Assembly (NCBI RefSeq): GCF_019402645.1
Contig: NZ_VKKS01000001.1
Location: 2,850,811-2,914,810 of the forward strand
Origin: Morganella morganii
GTDB lineage: Bacteria; Pseudomonadota; Gammaproteobacteria; Enterobacterales; Enterobacteriaceae
Length of the DNA stretch: 64,000 bases
Reading direction: 5' to 3'
Below, one piece after another: positions 51,292 to 59,695 of the stretch (position 1 is the stretch's first letter; every line of letters starts with the position of its first letter). Under the pieces are notes generated by a model that saw only the letters and a list, made by a program, of their open reading frames with translations, did no database searches and was not told where the DNA came from. Made by a program: the position numbers and the translations under genes.

Positions 51292-51512
51292 AGACAATCC
51301 CGTAATCTTATACCGTTATTTATCGTCAGTCTGACCCTGCTTTCATCATAAAAATAACACTAATTTGTTATAATTAGCCGGATTTTTCGCTGTTTATCCA
51401 CTTTATCCCGTCATTTGTTCCGCTGTTAAGAGTAATCTCATGGCTGTTTACCGTTTGCACCCGCACACTTAACTCATTAGTATGCTATGCATAACCAACG
51501 ATTGATAAGCTT

Positions 51513-52136
51513 ATGACGATGAAAAAACTCGCCTTACTCCCTTTGCTGTTCGCAGCAACCGTCAGCATCACCGCACATGCTGAAGAAACCCGTTACGTCT
51601 CTGATGACCTCTCCACCTATGTCCACAGCGGTCCGAGCAACCGCTACCGCATCGCTGGCTCACTCAATTCCGGTGAAAAAGTCACGATGCTTGATGTGAA
51701 CAATGAAACCGGTTTTGTCCGGGTCCGTGACAGCAAAAACCGCGATGTCTGGTTGCCGAAAGAGCTGCTGAGCACAACACCGAGCCTGAAAGAGCGTGTT
51801 CCGGCCATGGAAGAAGAAATTAAAACACTGCGCGGCAAACTCGCTAATATCGACGGCACCTGGAACGACAAAACGGCAGACATGCAAAACCGTGTTGCTG
51901 CCAGTGATGATATCATCAATAACCTGAAAAAAGAGAATGACAGCCTGCGTAATCAGGTTGTGGTTGCAAAGAAAAAGCTGGATGCCATCAGTGTGCAGTT
52001 AGATGACAAACAACGCGATATTATCCTGCAATGGTTTATGTACGGCGGCGGTGTAGCCGGTGCCGGTCTGCTGCTGGGTCTGCTGCTGCCGCATATGATC
52101 CCGCGCCGCAAGAAAAAAGATCGCTGGATGAACTGA
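51513..52136 (+). CDS. ygiM: YgiM, SH3b-domain membrane protein (TIGR04211 family)
   Basis: A 207-aa protein. A signal peptide ending AHA is followed by a bacterial SH3 domain ([20 protein letters not shown] to about 90), a coiled coil (about 95-165) and one C-terminal transmembrane helix ([20 protein letters not shown]), then a basic tail ending RWMN. It is collinear with E. coli YgiM over its whole length. Function is not established; SH3b domains often bind cell-wall peptides. It lies directly before cca, as in E. coli. Confidence 0.93.
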   Translation: MTMKKLALLPLLFAATVSITAHAEETRYVSDDLSTYVHSGPSNRYRIAGSLNSGEKVTMLDVNNETGFVRVRDSKNRDVWLPKELLSTTPSLKERVPAMEEEIKTLRGKLANIDGTWNDKTADMQNRVAASDDIINNLKKENDSLRNQVVVAKKKLDAISVQLDDKQRDIILQWFMYGGGVAGAGLLLGLLLPHMIPRRKKKDRWMN

Positions 52137-52167
52137 GACTCACAGTAACCGCAGCACGGAGAAACAT

Positions 52168-53346
52168 GTGGATATTTATCTGGTCGGCGGCGCAGTCCGC
52201 GATGCCCTGCTGGGATTGCCGGTCTCGGACAGAGACTGGGTGGTGGTTGGCGCCACCCCGGACATGATGCTGGCGCGCGGCTATCAGCAGGTCGGGCGCG
52301 ATTTTCCTGTTTTTCTCCATCCGGATACCCGGGAGGAGTATGCTCTGGCGCGGACAGAGCGAAAAACCAGTTCCGGATATACCGGATTTTCCTGTTACAG
52401 TGCACCGGATGTCACGCTGGAGGATGATTTACAGCGCCGTGATCTGACCATCAATGCGATTGCGCAATCGGCTGACGGTACACTGTATGACCCGTATCAC
52501 GGGACGGATGATCTGAAAAACCGGGTTCTCCGTCATGTTTCTGCGGCGTTTACGGAAGATCCGCTGCGTGTGCTGCGGGTGGCGCGCTTTGCTGCCCGCT
52601 TTGCAAAACAAGGATTTACCATTGCGCAGGAAACTCTTGAGCTGATGTCTGCTATCACGCAACAGGGAGAACTGGCTCACCTGACGGCAGAACGGGTCTG
52701 GAAAGAGACAGAAAAAGCCCTGAACGGCCCGCGCCCGGATATCTATTTCTCTGTACTGAGACGCTGCGGCGCGCTGGCAGTGTTGTTTCCGGAGCTGGAA
52801 ACCCTTTTCTGTGCCACTGACGGGCAAACCGGTTATGACATCCTGACGGCCTCACTCCTGTGCCGGACAGTATTCCTGACGGACAGCACCGATATCCGCT
52901 TTGCCGCATTATGTCTCTATCTGAGCTATCATAGTACCGAAAAGGGAACAACTGCCATTCAGCGTCTGACAGAGCGGTTACGGGTACCGAACCCGGCACG
53001 GGATCTGGCCCTGCTTGCCACCCGGAATTACCGGATTGTTCATGACATCAATCATCTGACCGCAAACGATATTGTCACCCTGTTTGATTCACTGGATGCC
53101 TGGCGCAAGCCGGAACGCATCACACAGCTGGCAATCCTCTGCGAAGCCGATTACCGCAGCCGGATAGCACCGGATGCAACAAATTATCCGCAGGGACAGT
53201 TACTGGCGGACGCCTTCACCCTTGCACAACATGTTGCCGTCAAACCGGTTATTGATGCCGGTTTTAAAGGTGCGGACATCAAAGCGGAACTCACCCGCCG
53301 CCGCGCTGAGGCTATCAGAGAATGGCAACAAAAAAGCCGTTCATGA
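52168..53346 (+). CDS. cca: CCA tRNA nucleotidyltransferase with degenerate HD domain
   Basis: A 392-aa class II enzyme that adds CCA to tRNA 3' ends. The nucleotidyltransferase head is intact: GGAVRD (7-12), catalytic D21 and D23 in [17 protein letters not shown] (90-97) and [16 protein letters not shown]. coli Cca (412 aa) has a C-terminal HD domain with metal-dependent phosphohydrolase activities. Here the residues aligned with its LCHDLGKG are LCLYLSYH (248-255), and the other His ligands are replaced or in a shortened segment. The domain ends normally ([22 protein letters not shown]). The start is GTG, with GGAGA upstream. Confidence 0.96.
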   Translation: MDIYLVGGAVRDALLGLPVSDRDWVVVGATPDMMLARGYQQVGRDFPVFLHPDTREEYALARTERKTSSGYTGFSCYSAPDVTLEDDLQRRDLTINAIAQSADGTLYDPYHGTDDLKNRVLRHVSAAFTEDPLRVLRVARFAARFAKQGFTIAQETLELMSAITQQGELAHLTAERVWKETEKALNGPRPDIYFSVLRRCGALAVLFPELETLFCATDGQTGYDILTASLLCRTVFLTDSTDIRFAALCLYLSYHSTEKGTTAIQRLTERLRVPNPARDLALLATRNYRIVHDINHLTANDIVTLFDSLDAWRKPERITQLAILCEADYRSRIAPDATNYPQGQLLADAFTLAQHVAVKPVIDAGFKGADIKAELTRRRAEAIREWQQKSRS

Positions 53347-53360
53347 TGAACGGCTTTCTT
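53331..53360. terminator. Terminator between cca and exbD
   Basis: AAAAAGCCGTTCA and TGAACGGCTTTCTTT form a stem overlapping the cca stop codon. T-rich tails are present on both strands, so it can serve both converging genes. Confidence 0.85.
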
Positions 53361-53379
53361 TATTCCGGGCTGCGGATAA

Positions 53380-53802
53380 CTATTTCTCCGCAGACTCCAT
53401 ACCGACTAACCCGACTTTCAGATATCCCGCTTTGCGCAGAGCATCCATAATGCCCATCAGCGTTTCATAATCGACCGTTTTATCCGCCTGGAAAAAGATC
53501 GTGGTTTCCTTATTGGATTCCGTGGTCTGATCCAGGATCTGAGCCAGTGTTTCTTTTGTAACTTCCTGCTCGCCCACCAGCAGCTGGTTATCCGCCTTCA
53601 CCGTCAGAAAGACCGGTTTTTCCGGACGCGGCTGTGGTTTTGCCGTTGAGGCAGGCAGATTTACTTTAATATCAACAGTTGCCAGCGGCGCTGCCACCAT
53701 AAAGATGATCAGCAGAACCAACATCACATCAATAAAGGGTGTGACGTTAATTTCATGCAATTCGCCGCTGTCATCCAACTCTTCGTTAAGACGCATTGCC
53801 AT
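53380..53802 (-). CDS. exbD: TonB-system energising protein ExbD
   Basis: A 140-aa inner-membrane protein with one N-terminal transmembrane helix carrying the essential Asp (NVTPFIDVMLVLLIIFMVAA), followed by a periplasmic domain (STAKPQPRPEKP, TIFFQADKTVDY, VGLVGMES). With ExbB it forms the proton channel that drives TonB-dependent uptake of siderophores and cobalamin. It begins six bases after the exbB stop. Confidence 0.97.
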   Translation of the reverse strand: MAMRLNEELDDSGELHEINVTPFIDVMLVLLIIFMVAAPLATVDIKVNLPASTAKPQPRPEKPVFLTVKADNQLLVGEQEVTKETLAQILDQTTESNKETTIFFQADKTVDYETLMGIMDALRKAGYLKVGLVGMESAEK

Positions 53803-53808
53803 CAGATA

Positions 53809-54717
53809 TTACCCTGCTTTGCTGTCTGCCAGGTCGAGATCACGGCCCAGCCATAAAATAGTGTGTGCTGCGGTATCCCCCAGATCACCACGGTAAGCGG
53901 AAATCATACGGGCAAAGATGTTGTAGATCACCACAGCAGGAATTGCCGCGACCAGACCCAATGCTGTTGCCAGCAGTGCTTCCGCGATCCCGGGAGCCAC
54001 GACCGCGAGGTTAGTGGTCTGGGAATGGGCAATACCGATGAAGCTGTTCATGATACCCCATACAGTACCAAACAGGCCGACAAACGGTGAGATAGCCCCG
54101 ATAGTAGCCAGATAGCCGTTACCGCGTCCCATATGACGCGCAACACCCGCAACGATACGCTCCTGGCGGAACGTCACACGGTCTTTGATACCGCTCAGGT
54201 TATGGCTTTTTTCTGACATAGCCCGCTCATTTACGGCATCAAGCACCAGCATCCGGGTAACGCTCTTTTTCCCGAACGTATCAGCAATCGCGGAGGCTTC
54301 ATCCAGCGAGCGGGCATCTTTTATCGCATCCGCTTCACGGCGGATACGGCGGCGGGAAACGAGTAAATCCGCGCCCTTGGCAAAGAATATGGACCAGGTA
54401 ATCACTGAAGCGATAATAAGGCCGATCATAACCGATTTAACGATAACATCCGCGCCCTGATACATGGAAATCACGGACAACTCCGCCGCAAAACCACGGT
54501 TAGCGTCTGCCGGTGCTGAACTGATTTCCTGAACAGGAACATCTGCTGCGGGCGCCGGGACGGCCGGTTGTTCAGGTGTCTGAGCAGGCTGACCGGCGGA
54601 TGCTGCCGGCGCGGTGACTGGTGTTGTTGTCGCTGGTGTGACAGCAGCAGTGTTATCTGCGAATGCACTGCCGGTTAAACATAATGCCAATAGCACAGAA
54701 ACGGTCAAATTACGCAT
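53809..54717 (-). CDS. exbB: TonB-system energising protein ExbB, long form
   Basis: A 302-aa MotA/TolQ/ExbB channel protein, about 58 residues longer than E. coli ExbB. The extra part is an N-terminal signal peptide (LTVSVLLALCLTGSAFA) and a Pro/Ala/Thr-rich periplasmic stretch before the first transmembrane helix (VKSVMIGLIIASVITWSIFF). Two further helices follow, around YLATIGAISPFVGLFGTVWG and LLATALGLVAAIPAVVIYN. Long ExbB forms with a cleaved signal are known from Serratia and Pseudomonas. A Fur-like box lies about 117 bases upstream, fitting iron repression. In E. coli metC would follow on the other strand; here it is absent. Confidence 0.95.
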   Translation of the reverse strand: MRNLTVSVLLALCLTGSAFADNTAAVTPATTTPVTAPAASAGQPAQTPEQPAVPAPAADVPVQEISSAPADANRGFAAELSVISMYQGADVIVKSVMIGLIIASVITWSIFFAKGADLLVSRRRIRREADAIKDARSLDEASAIADTFGKKSVTRMLVLDAVNERAMSEKSHNLSGIKDRVTFRQERIVAGVARHMGRGNGYLATIGAISPFVGLFGTVWGIMNSFIGIAHSQTTNLAVVAPGIAEALLATALGLVAAIPAVVIYNIFARMISAYRGDLGDTAAHTILWLGRDLDLADSKAG

Positions 54718-55093
54718 CAGTTGGCCTTCAACTCTCTTTTGTTATGAACTTTTTCTCAGCAAAAAATAAATTGTGTTATTCATCGCTACCCAAAAAACGA
54801 AACCTGTTGATCATACCAAACCCTGAGTAATTTGATAGTAATTATCATTACCGTTTACCAAAAAAATGCTTTCCCGGGGGGAAATTCCACACATAACGCT
54901 AAGTGTTTACAGTAATCAATCCGGAGACACTACGGATAAAACGCACAAAAACCGTACACAGAGGCATGGCCACCAACCTCTCTTTATACCTTTCGTTAAT
55001 CGGAAGAAAAACCCGATCAAATCAAACGAGTGAGCAATTTTTGCGATACACTGTCTGTACCATTGTTCCGGATCTCGTTTTACAGGAAATCTA
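54718..55093. other. exbB / yghB divergent promoter region
   Basis: These 376 bases hold no gene I can support. They contain the Fur-like box and an extended -10 for exbB (54810-54852) and, to the right, the upstream region of yghB. An open frame of 63 codons ends at the yghB start but has no ribosome site and no recognisable product. In E. coli metC occupies this interval, and no remnant of it is visible. Confidence 0.55.
54810..54852 (-). promoter_or_regulatory. Fur-like box and promoter of exbBD
   Basis: On the minus strand, GGTAATGATAATTACTATC (54852 to 54834) matches the 19-base Fur consensus at about 16 positions. TGGTATGAT (54818 to 54810) is an extended -10, which places the Fur site over the -35 region. 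Iron-replete repression of exbBD is the expected outcome. Confidence 0.75.
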
Positions 55094-55792
55094 ATGTCTA
55101 GTTTATCAGAGATTGTGAGTGCGCTCTGGTCTCACGATTTTGCCACACTCTCTAATCCCGAAGTCCTCTGGCTGGTTTACGCTATCCTTTTCACCGTCAT
55201 TGTGCTGGAGAACGGTATTCTGCCCACGGCATTCCTGCCCGGGGATACCCTGCTGATTTTGTCAGGCGCACTGATTGCGAAGGGCGTGATGGATTTCCTT
55301 CCGACGCTGGTGATTCTGACCGCCGCCGCCGGTATCGGCAGCTGGCTGGGCTTTGTTCAGGGGCGCTGGCTGAGTGATACCAAAACCGTCAGGCGCTGGA
55401 TGACGCAGATCCCGAAAAATTATCATCAGAAAGCCGAAGTGATGTTTAACCGCCACGGTCTGTATGCCCTGCTGATTGGCCGTTTTCTCGGTTTTGTCCG
55501 TACCCTGCTGCCGATGCTGGCGGGTCTGTCCTCACTGCCGAATCGCCGTTTTCAGTTCTTTAACTGGCTGAGTGGTTTTCTCTGGGTGGCGATTATTACC
55601 ACGTTTGGTTATGTGCTCAATCAGATCCCGTTTGTCAAAGCACACGAAAAAACCGTGATGACCGCGCTGCTGCTGATCCCGGTCTTTTTCCTGATTGTCG
55701 GTATCGGAGCGTCGCTGTATCTGTTAATCCGTCACTACCGCAGACGCCGCGCCCTGCTCAACCGCAGACGTCACCGCGTCCGTAAGAAATAA
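55094..55792 (+). CDS. yghB: DedA family membrane protein YghB
   Basis: A 232-aa inner-membrane protein of the DedA (SNARE-associated/VTT) family. Conserved segments are [20 protein letters not shown] with functional Glu and Asp, and [18 protein letters not shown] with two membrane-embedded Arg. The C-terminal tail is very basic ([17 protein letters not shown]). E. coli YghB and YqjA are needed for cell division, proton-motive-force homeostasis and drug tolerance, probably through lipid-carrier recycling. In E. coli metC precedes it and yqhC follows; both are missing here. Confidence 0.94.
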   Translation: MSSLSEIVSALWSHDFATLSNPEVLWLVYAILFTVIVLENGILPTAFLPGDTLLILSGALIAKGVMDFLPTLVILTAAAGIGSWLGFVQGRWLSDTKTVRRWMTQIPKNYHQKAEVMFNRHGLYALLIGRFLGFVRTLLPMLAGLSSLPNRRFQFFNWLSGFLWVAIITTFGYVLNQIPFVKAHEKTVMTALLLIPVFFLIVGIGASLYLLIRHYRRRRALLNRRRHRVRKK

Positions 55793-55929
55793 GATAATGG
55801 CTCCTCCGGGAGTCTCTTTTCCGCATGTATGCCGGAAAGCACGATCCGGTTCGCTACCACACCCGGCCTGATTTACACTACACTTAATAGCTATGCGCTT
55901 CATTTTTCCTAATCTTACCCGGAGAAATA

Positions 55930-57087
55930 ATGAACAACTTCACTCTTTTTACCCCGACAAAAATTTGTTTCGGCAAAGACCAAATCGCTAAGCTCAGCAA
56001 CGAAATCCCGGAAGATGCCAAAGTATTGATGCTGTACGGCGGCGGTAGTATTAAGCGCAATGGTGTGTACGGGCAGGTACTGACCGCACTGGACGGTTAT
56101 GATATTCATGAATTTTCAGGTATTGAGCCGAATCCGGCTTATGAAACACTGGTAAAAGCTATCACGTATATCCGTGAGCATGGTATCAGCTACCTGCTGG
56201 CAGTCGGCGGCGGTTCGGTTATCGACGGCACCAAGTTTATTGCCGCTGCCGTGGATTATCCGGGCGACCCGTGGGATATTATCACTACCGGAGGCCGTAA
56301 TATCCGCAGTGCTCTGCCGATTGCCTGTGTACTGACACTTCCGGCCACCGGATCTGAAACCAACTGTTTTTCTGTTATCAGCCGCCGTGAAACCGGGGAT
56401 AAACAATCATTCGGTCACCCGCTGGTACACCCTAAATGTGCCATTCTTGATCCGCAGACCACATATACCCTGCCGCCGCGCCAGACAGCCAACGGTGTGG
56501 TCGATGCCTTTATCCACACCCTCGAGCAGTACCTGACTTATCCGGTAAATGCCAAAATTCAGGATCGGTTTGCTGAAGGTATTCTGCTGACACTGATTGA
56601 GGAAGGCCCGAAAGTGCTGGCAAATCCGGAAGATTATGACAGTCGCGCCAATGTGATGTGGGCAGCCACCCAGGCACTGAGCGGACTGATTGGTGCCGGT
56701 GTGCCGCAGGACTGGGCCACTCACGCGCTGGGACATGAAATTACCGCGCTGTACGGGTTAGATCACGCACAGACACTGGCCATTGTGTTACCGGCACTGC
56801 TGCGGGAAAAACGCAAAACCAAGCGCGAAAAATTATTACAGTATGCTGAACGCGTCTGGCATCTGACAGACGGCTCAGAAGAAAGCCGGATTGAGTGCGC
56901 TATTGAAGCAACCCGCGTTTTCTTTGAAGAGCTGGGTGTTAAAACCCGCTTCTCTGATTATCAGATTGATGACAGCGGTATTCACAAGCTGATTGCCAAA
57001 CTCACCGAACACGGCCAGACCGCCCTGGGTGAACAGAAGGATATTACACCGGAAGTCAGTGAACGGATCTACCGGGCTGCCGTCTGA
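55930..57087 (+). CDS. yqhD: NADPH-dependent aldehyde reductase YqhD
   Basis: A 385-aa iron-type (group III) alcohol dehydrogenase that reduces short-chain and lipid-peroxidation-derived aldehydes. MNNFTLFTPTKICFGKDQIA starts the protein. The NADPH-binding GGGSVIDGTKF and the metal site residues in DAFIHTLEQYLT and HALGHEITALYGLDH are present. In E. coli the AraC-type activator YqhC, encoded beside it, controls yqhD-dkgA; no such gene is visible here, so regulation must differ. dkgA follows after 29 bases. Confidence 0.96.
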   Translation: MNNFTLFTPTKICFGKDQIAKLSNEIPEDAKVLMLYGGGSIKRNGVYGQVLTALDGYDIHEFSGIEPNPAYETLVKAITYIREHGISYLLAVGGGSVIDGTKFIAAAVDYPGDPWDIITTGGRNIRSALPIACVLTLPATGSETNCFSVISRRETGDKQSFGHPLVHPKCAILDPQTTYTLPPRQTANGVVDAFIHTLEQYLTYPVNAKIQDRFAEGILLTLIEEGPKVLANPEDYDSRANVMWAATQALSGLIGAGVPQDWATHALGHEITALYGLDHAQTLAIVLPALLREKRKTKREKLLQYAERVWHLTDGSEESRIECAIEATRVFFEELGVKTRFSDYQIDDSGIHKLIAKLTEHGQTALGEQKDITPEVSERIYRAAV

Positions 57088-57116
57088 TACTCCCCTGAAT
57101 ACTGACCGGAGGCCAT

Positions 57117-57941
57117 ATGAATAAACCCGCATTAGTTACCTTATCTGACGGACACTTAATACCGCAACTGGGGCTGGGTGTCTGGAAAGCCGGGAACGAC
57201 ATTGTCGGCTCTGCTGTGCAGACCGCACTGGAAACCGGTTACCGGCTGATTGATACTGCCGCGATTTATCAGAACGAGGAAGGTGTCGGTGAGGCACTGA
57301 AAACCACCACCGTTCCCCGCGACGAGTTGTTTATCACCACAAAACTGTGGAACAGTGATCAACAGCATGCCGGTAAAGCGCTGGAAGAGAGCCTGAAAAA
57401 GTTGCAGCTTGATTATGTGGATCTGTATCTTATCCACTGGCCTGCACCGGCAGAAGATCACTATGTTTCCGCCTGGGAACAACTGATTGAATTACAGAAA
57501 GCCGGGCTGACCCGCAGTATCGGTGTCTGTAATTTTGATATCGGGCATTTGCAGCGCATTATCCACAAAACCGGCGTAAAACCGGTGCTCAACCAGATTG
57601 AACTGCATCCGCTGTTGCAGCAACGTGAACTTCAGGCCTGGAATGCGACCCATTCCATTCACACCGAATCCTGGAGTCCGCTGGCACAGGGTGGTGAAGG
57701 TGTCTTTGATACTGATATCATTCAGGCACTGGCAGCAAAATACCAGAAAACACCGGCACAAATTGTCATTCGCTGGCACCTGGATCGCGGGCTGATTGTA
57801 ATACCAAAATCAGTCACTCCTTCACGGATTCAGGAAAATTTTGATGTCTTTGATTTCCGTCTGGAGAAAGAAGAAATTTCGCAGATTCAGTTACTGGATT
57901 CCGGTACCCGCTTAGGGCCTGATCCAAAAGAATTTAATTAA
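57117..57941 (+). CDS. dkgA: 2,5-diketo-D-gluconate reductase A (aldo-keto reductase)
   Basis: A 274-aa NADPH-dependent aldo-keto reductase that reduces 2,5-diketogluconate and, in vivo, methylglyoxal and related aldehydes. The catalytic Asp and Tyr lie in RLIDTAAIYQNEEGVGEAL, the Lys in FITTKLWN and the His in LYLIHWPAP. GLTRSIGVCNF and the NADPH-binding IPKSVTPSRIQEN are typical. AGG precedes ATG 57117. It forms an aldehyde-detoxification pair with yqhD and is closed by a terminator. Confidence 0.96.
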   Translation: MNKPALVTLSDGHLIPQLGLGVWKAGNDIVGSAVQTALETGYRLIDTAAIYQNEEGVGEALKTTTVPRDELFITTKLWNSDQQHAGKALEESLKKLQLDYVDLYLIHWPAPAEDHYVSAWEQLIELQKAGLTRSIGVCNFDIGHLQRIIHKTGVKPVLNQIELHPLLQQRELQAWNATHSIHTESWSPLAQGGEGVFDTDIIQALAAKYQKTPAQIVIRWHLDRGLIVIPKSVTPSRIQENFDVFDFRLEKEEISQIQLLDSGTRLGPDPKEFN

Positions 57942-57954
57942 TTTATTGCCTGAA

Positions 57955-57991
57955 AGTCATCAGTATAAATCATACTGATGGCTTTTTATTT
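57955..57991 (+). terminator. dkgA intrinsic terminator
   Basis: AGTCATCAGTAT, loop AAATC, then ATACTGATGGCT (one G-T pair) and TTTTTATT. It marks the right end of the yqhD-dkgA unit and the left edge of an A+T-rich island running to about 59690. Confidence 0.88.
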
Positions 57992-58186
57992 ATACGATAA
58001 CTATTCCACTAATAAATAGTTTACGAATAAATAAAAAAGGGAAATACACGAACGCAATATGTATTTCCCAAAGCATGGCAAATATAGCAGGATTAATTAT
58101 CTTAATTTCAGTCACCAGGTCATTACTATAATTAATTCACTACTTATTAAAATGAAATTCAAACGCCAATATGAAAGGAGGAGTAT

Positions 58187-58318
58187 ATGAAACATGACCT
58201 TTCAGTCACAATTACACAGCATTACCACTCAAGGTTAACTGCCATGTTGTACATCACATCGTTAGAACCGGTGTATGCCACACCTGTCTTCACGGCGATG
58301 TTCTCGTTGAACCGGTAA
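58187..58318 (+). CDS. Candidate 43-aa small ORF convergent with the autotransporter gene
   Basis: ATG 58187 follows AAAGGAGGAG at ideal spacing, one of the strongest ribosome sites in the window. A perfect TATAAT at 58127-58132 could place the RNA start near 58139, although the -35 is poor. The frame is MKHDLSVTITQHYHSRLTAM, LYITSLEPVYATPVFTAMFS and LNR. Its last ~97 bases lie antisense to the C-terminal anchor codons of the adhesin gene, so much of its sequence may be forced by that gene. I do not recognise the product, and it could be chance. Confidence 0.3.
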   Translation: MKHDLSVTITQHYHSRLTAMLYITSLEPVYATPVFTAMFSLNR

Positions 58319-59496
58319 CCGGTTCCCACCGCCAGCGCCTGAGTGGACTGGTATCCGCCCATGGCCGCAGTGATATTCAGTTTGCCGATACCATACGGCT
58401 GGAATAAACCGTTTAGTGCGGCGCTGGCTGCCAGGCCGTTATCAAGACGCTCATTAGTTTCACGCAGGTCGTTTTCCAGCGAGCGCAAATCCTGACGGTT
58501 TTTCAGGATATCAAGGGCATTTTTATCAATTTTAGTTGCATGTTTATCAATATCTTTTTTGTTGGCATTAGCCACGTTCGTTGTCGTGTTACTTTTTTTA
58601 CGAACATCTTTTAAATCTGTTGTCAGTTTGTCTGAACCTGCTTTCAGTTCAGAGACAACTTTTCCCTGTTGCCGAATTTCATCACTTTGTTCAAAATTTA
58701 CGTTATCTGTTAGTTCGATAGCTGATTCCAGGTTCTTAATTTCCTGCTCACGAATTTTATTATCTTGTTTCAACTGATAAAGTTCACTATCCGTATAAAT
58801 AGTTTTGTCAAATAAAAAATCAAGATTATTTTTTATTATTTTATTCTCTGAATTAATTTCTTCGAGTTTATCATCCTGCTCTTCATTCACAATTTGAACT
58901 GATGAGATATCAGTATTAAGTTCACCTACAGATGAAATGACAGATTCACTCTGAATTTTGATATTTTCAGCGTCCTGTTTTAATTGAGAAAAATCATCGA
59001 ATAGCGGTAATATTTTCTCATCTATCTCATTAATTTTAACTTCTGAAGAGAAGACGGTAGCACCCAGTTGATCCAGCTTAGCATTTTGCTTTTCATTATC
59101 ATCCTGAATTTTTTTGATATCATAATTAAATTCATCAATTGTCTGTGATAATGGCTGATTATAAACAGGAGAATTATTTTGAATATCCGCAAGGTCATTA
59201 ATGGCGAGATTAATCTTTTCATTTAAAAAATTATAGGTCTGGATAACTTCTGAAATACCCGCACTACGGTCATACTCATTTTTTGTTTCAGATGTAATCA
59301 GTGGTTGATATTTATTTCCCACAAAATATAATTTTGTACTATTTTCTTCTGTCAACACCGGAATATCATTTTCCGTTACCTTTTTATATTCAGATAAATC
59401 AATCGGCGTTCTTGCATAATAAAAATCACCGCTATCATCAGCAAATGAACAGGAGAAAGGCAACATAATAAGCAGAGAAATTAATTTTTTTTTCAT
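58222..59496 (-). CDS. Trimeric autotransporter (YadA-like anchor, coiled-coil stalk, no head seen)
   Basis: A 424-aa protein. Residues 1-19 are a signal peptide ending SFA. About 20-350 is a long, charged, Asn/Asp/Glu/Lys-rich segment with extended heptad patterns (LDQLGATVF, LKQDAENIKIQSES, LRSLENDLRETNERLD), predicting a coiled-coil stalk. Residues 354-424 form the YadA-type beta-barrel anchor (GLAASAALNGLFQPYG, NITAAMGGYQSTQALAVG, ending VNLEW), which inserts as a trimer in the outer membrane. No YadA-head repeats are visible. The gene is A+T-rich relative to its neighbours and sits between dkgA and carB, suggesting acquisition. Adhesion is the likely role but the ligand is unknown. Confidence 0.85.
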   Translation of the reverse strand: MKKKLISLLIMLPFSCSFADDSGDFYYARTPIDLSEYKKVTENDIPVLTEENSTKLYFVGNKYQPLITSETKNEYDRSAGISEVIQTYNFLNEKINLAINDLADIQNNSPVYNQPLSQTIDEFNYDIKKIQDDNEKQNAKLDQLGATVFSSEVKINEIDEKILPLFDDFSQLKQDAENIKIQSESVISSVGELNTDISSVQIVNEEQDDKLEEINSENKIIKNNLDFLFDKTIYTDSELYQLKQDNKIREQEIKNLESAIELTDNVNFEQSDEIRQQGKVVSELKAGSDKLTTDLKDVRKKSNTTTNVANANKKDIDKHATKIDKNALDILKNRQDLRSLENDLRETNERLDNGLAASAALNGLFQPYGIGKLNITAAMGGYQSTQALAVGTGYRFNENIAVKTGVAYTGSNDVMYNMAVNLEW

Positions 59497-59657
59497 TTAT
59501 TAGCTCTCAATGTAGATAAAACAGAATTTAAAAAAATATACCTGTATTTTCACTAAGAAAAAATAAACAGAATATAAACATAAAAAAAAGTAAAAATAAT
59601 AATTAGATAACTAATGAAATGTATACTATTCGGATATATTTAATTCCCCTGAAAAAT

Positions 59658-59684
59658 AAAAAATCCGCCGCAGCGGATTTTTTT
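59658..59684. terminator. carB terminator
   Basis: AAAAAATCCGC, loop CGCA, and the complement followed by T. T runs occur on both strands. It lies just beyond the carB stop and separates carB from the autotransporter's upstream region. Confidence 0.92.
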
Positions 59685-59695
59685 AACGGCAGTGA

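Noticed and set aside
54903-55094. A 63-codon frame ending at the yghB start
   Set aside because: No ribosome site, no recognisable product, and probably part of the yghB upstream region.
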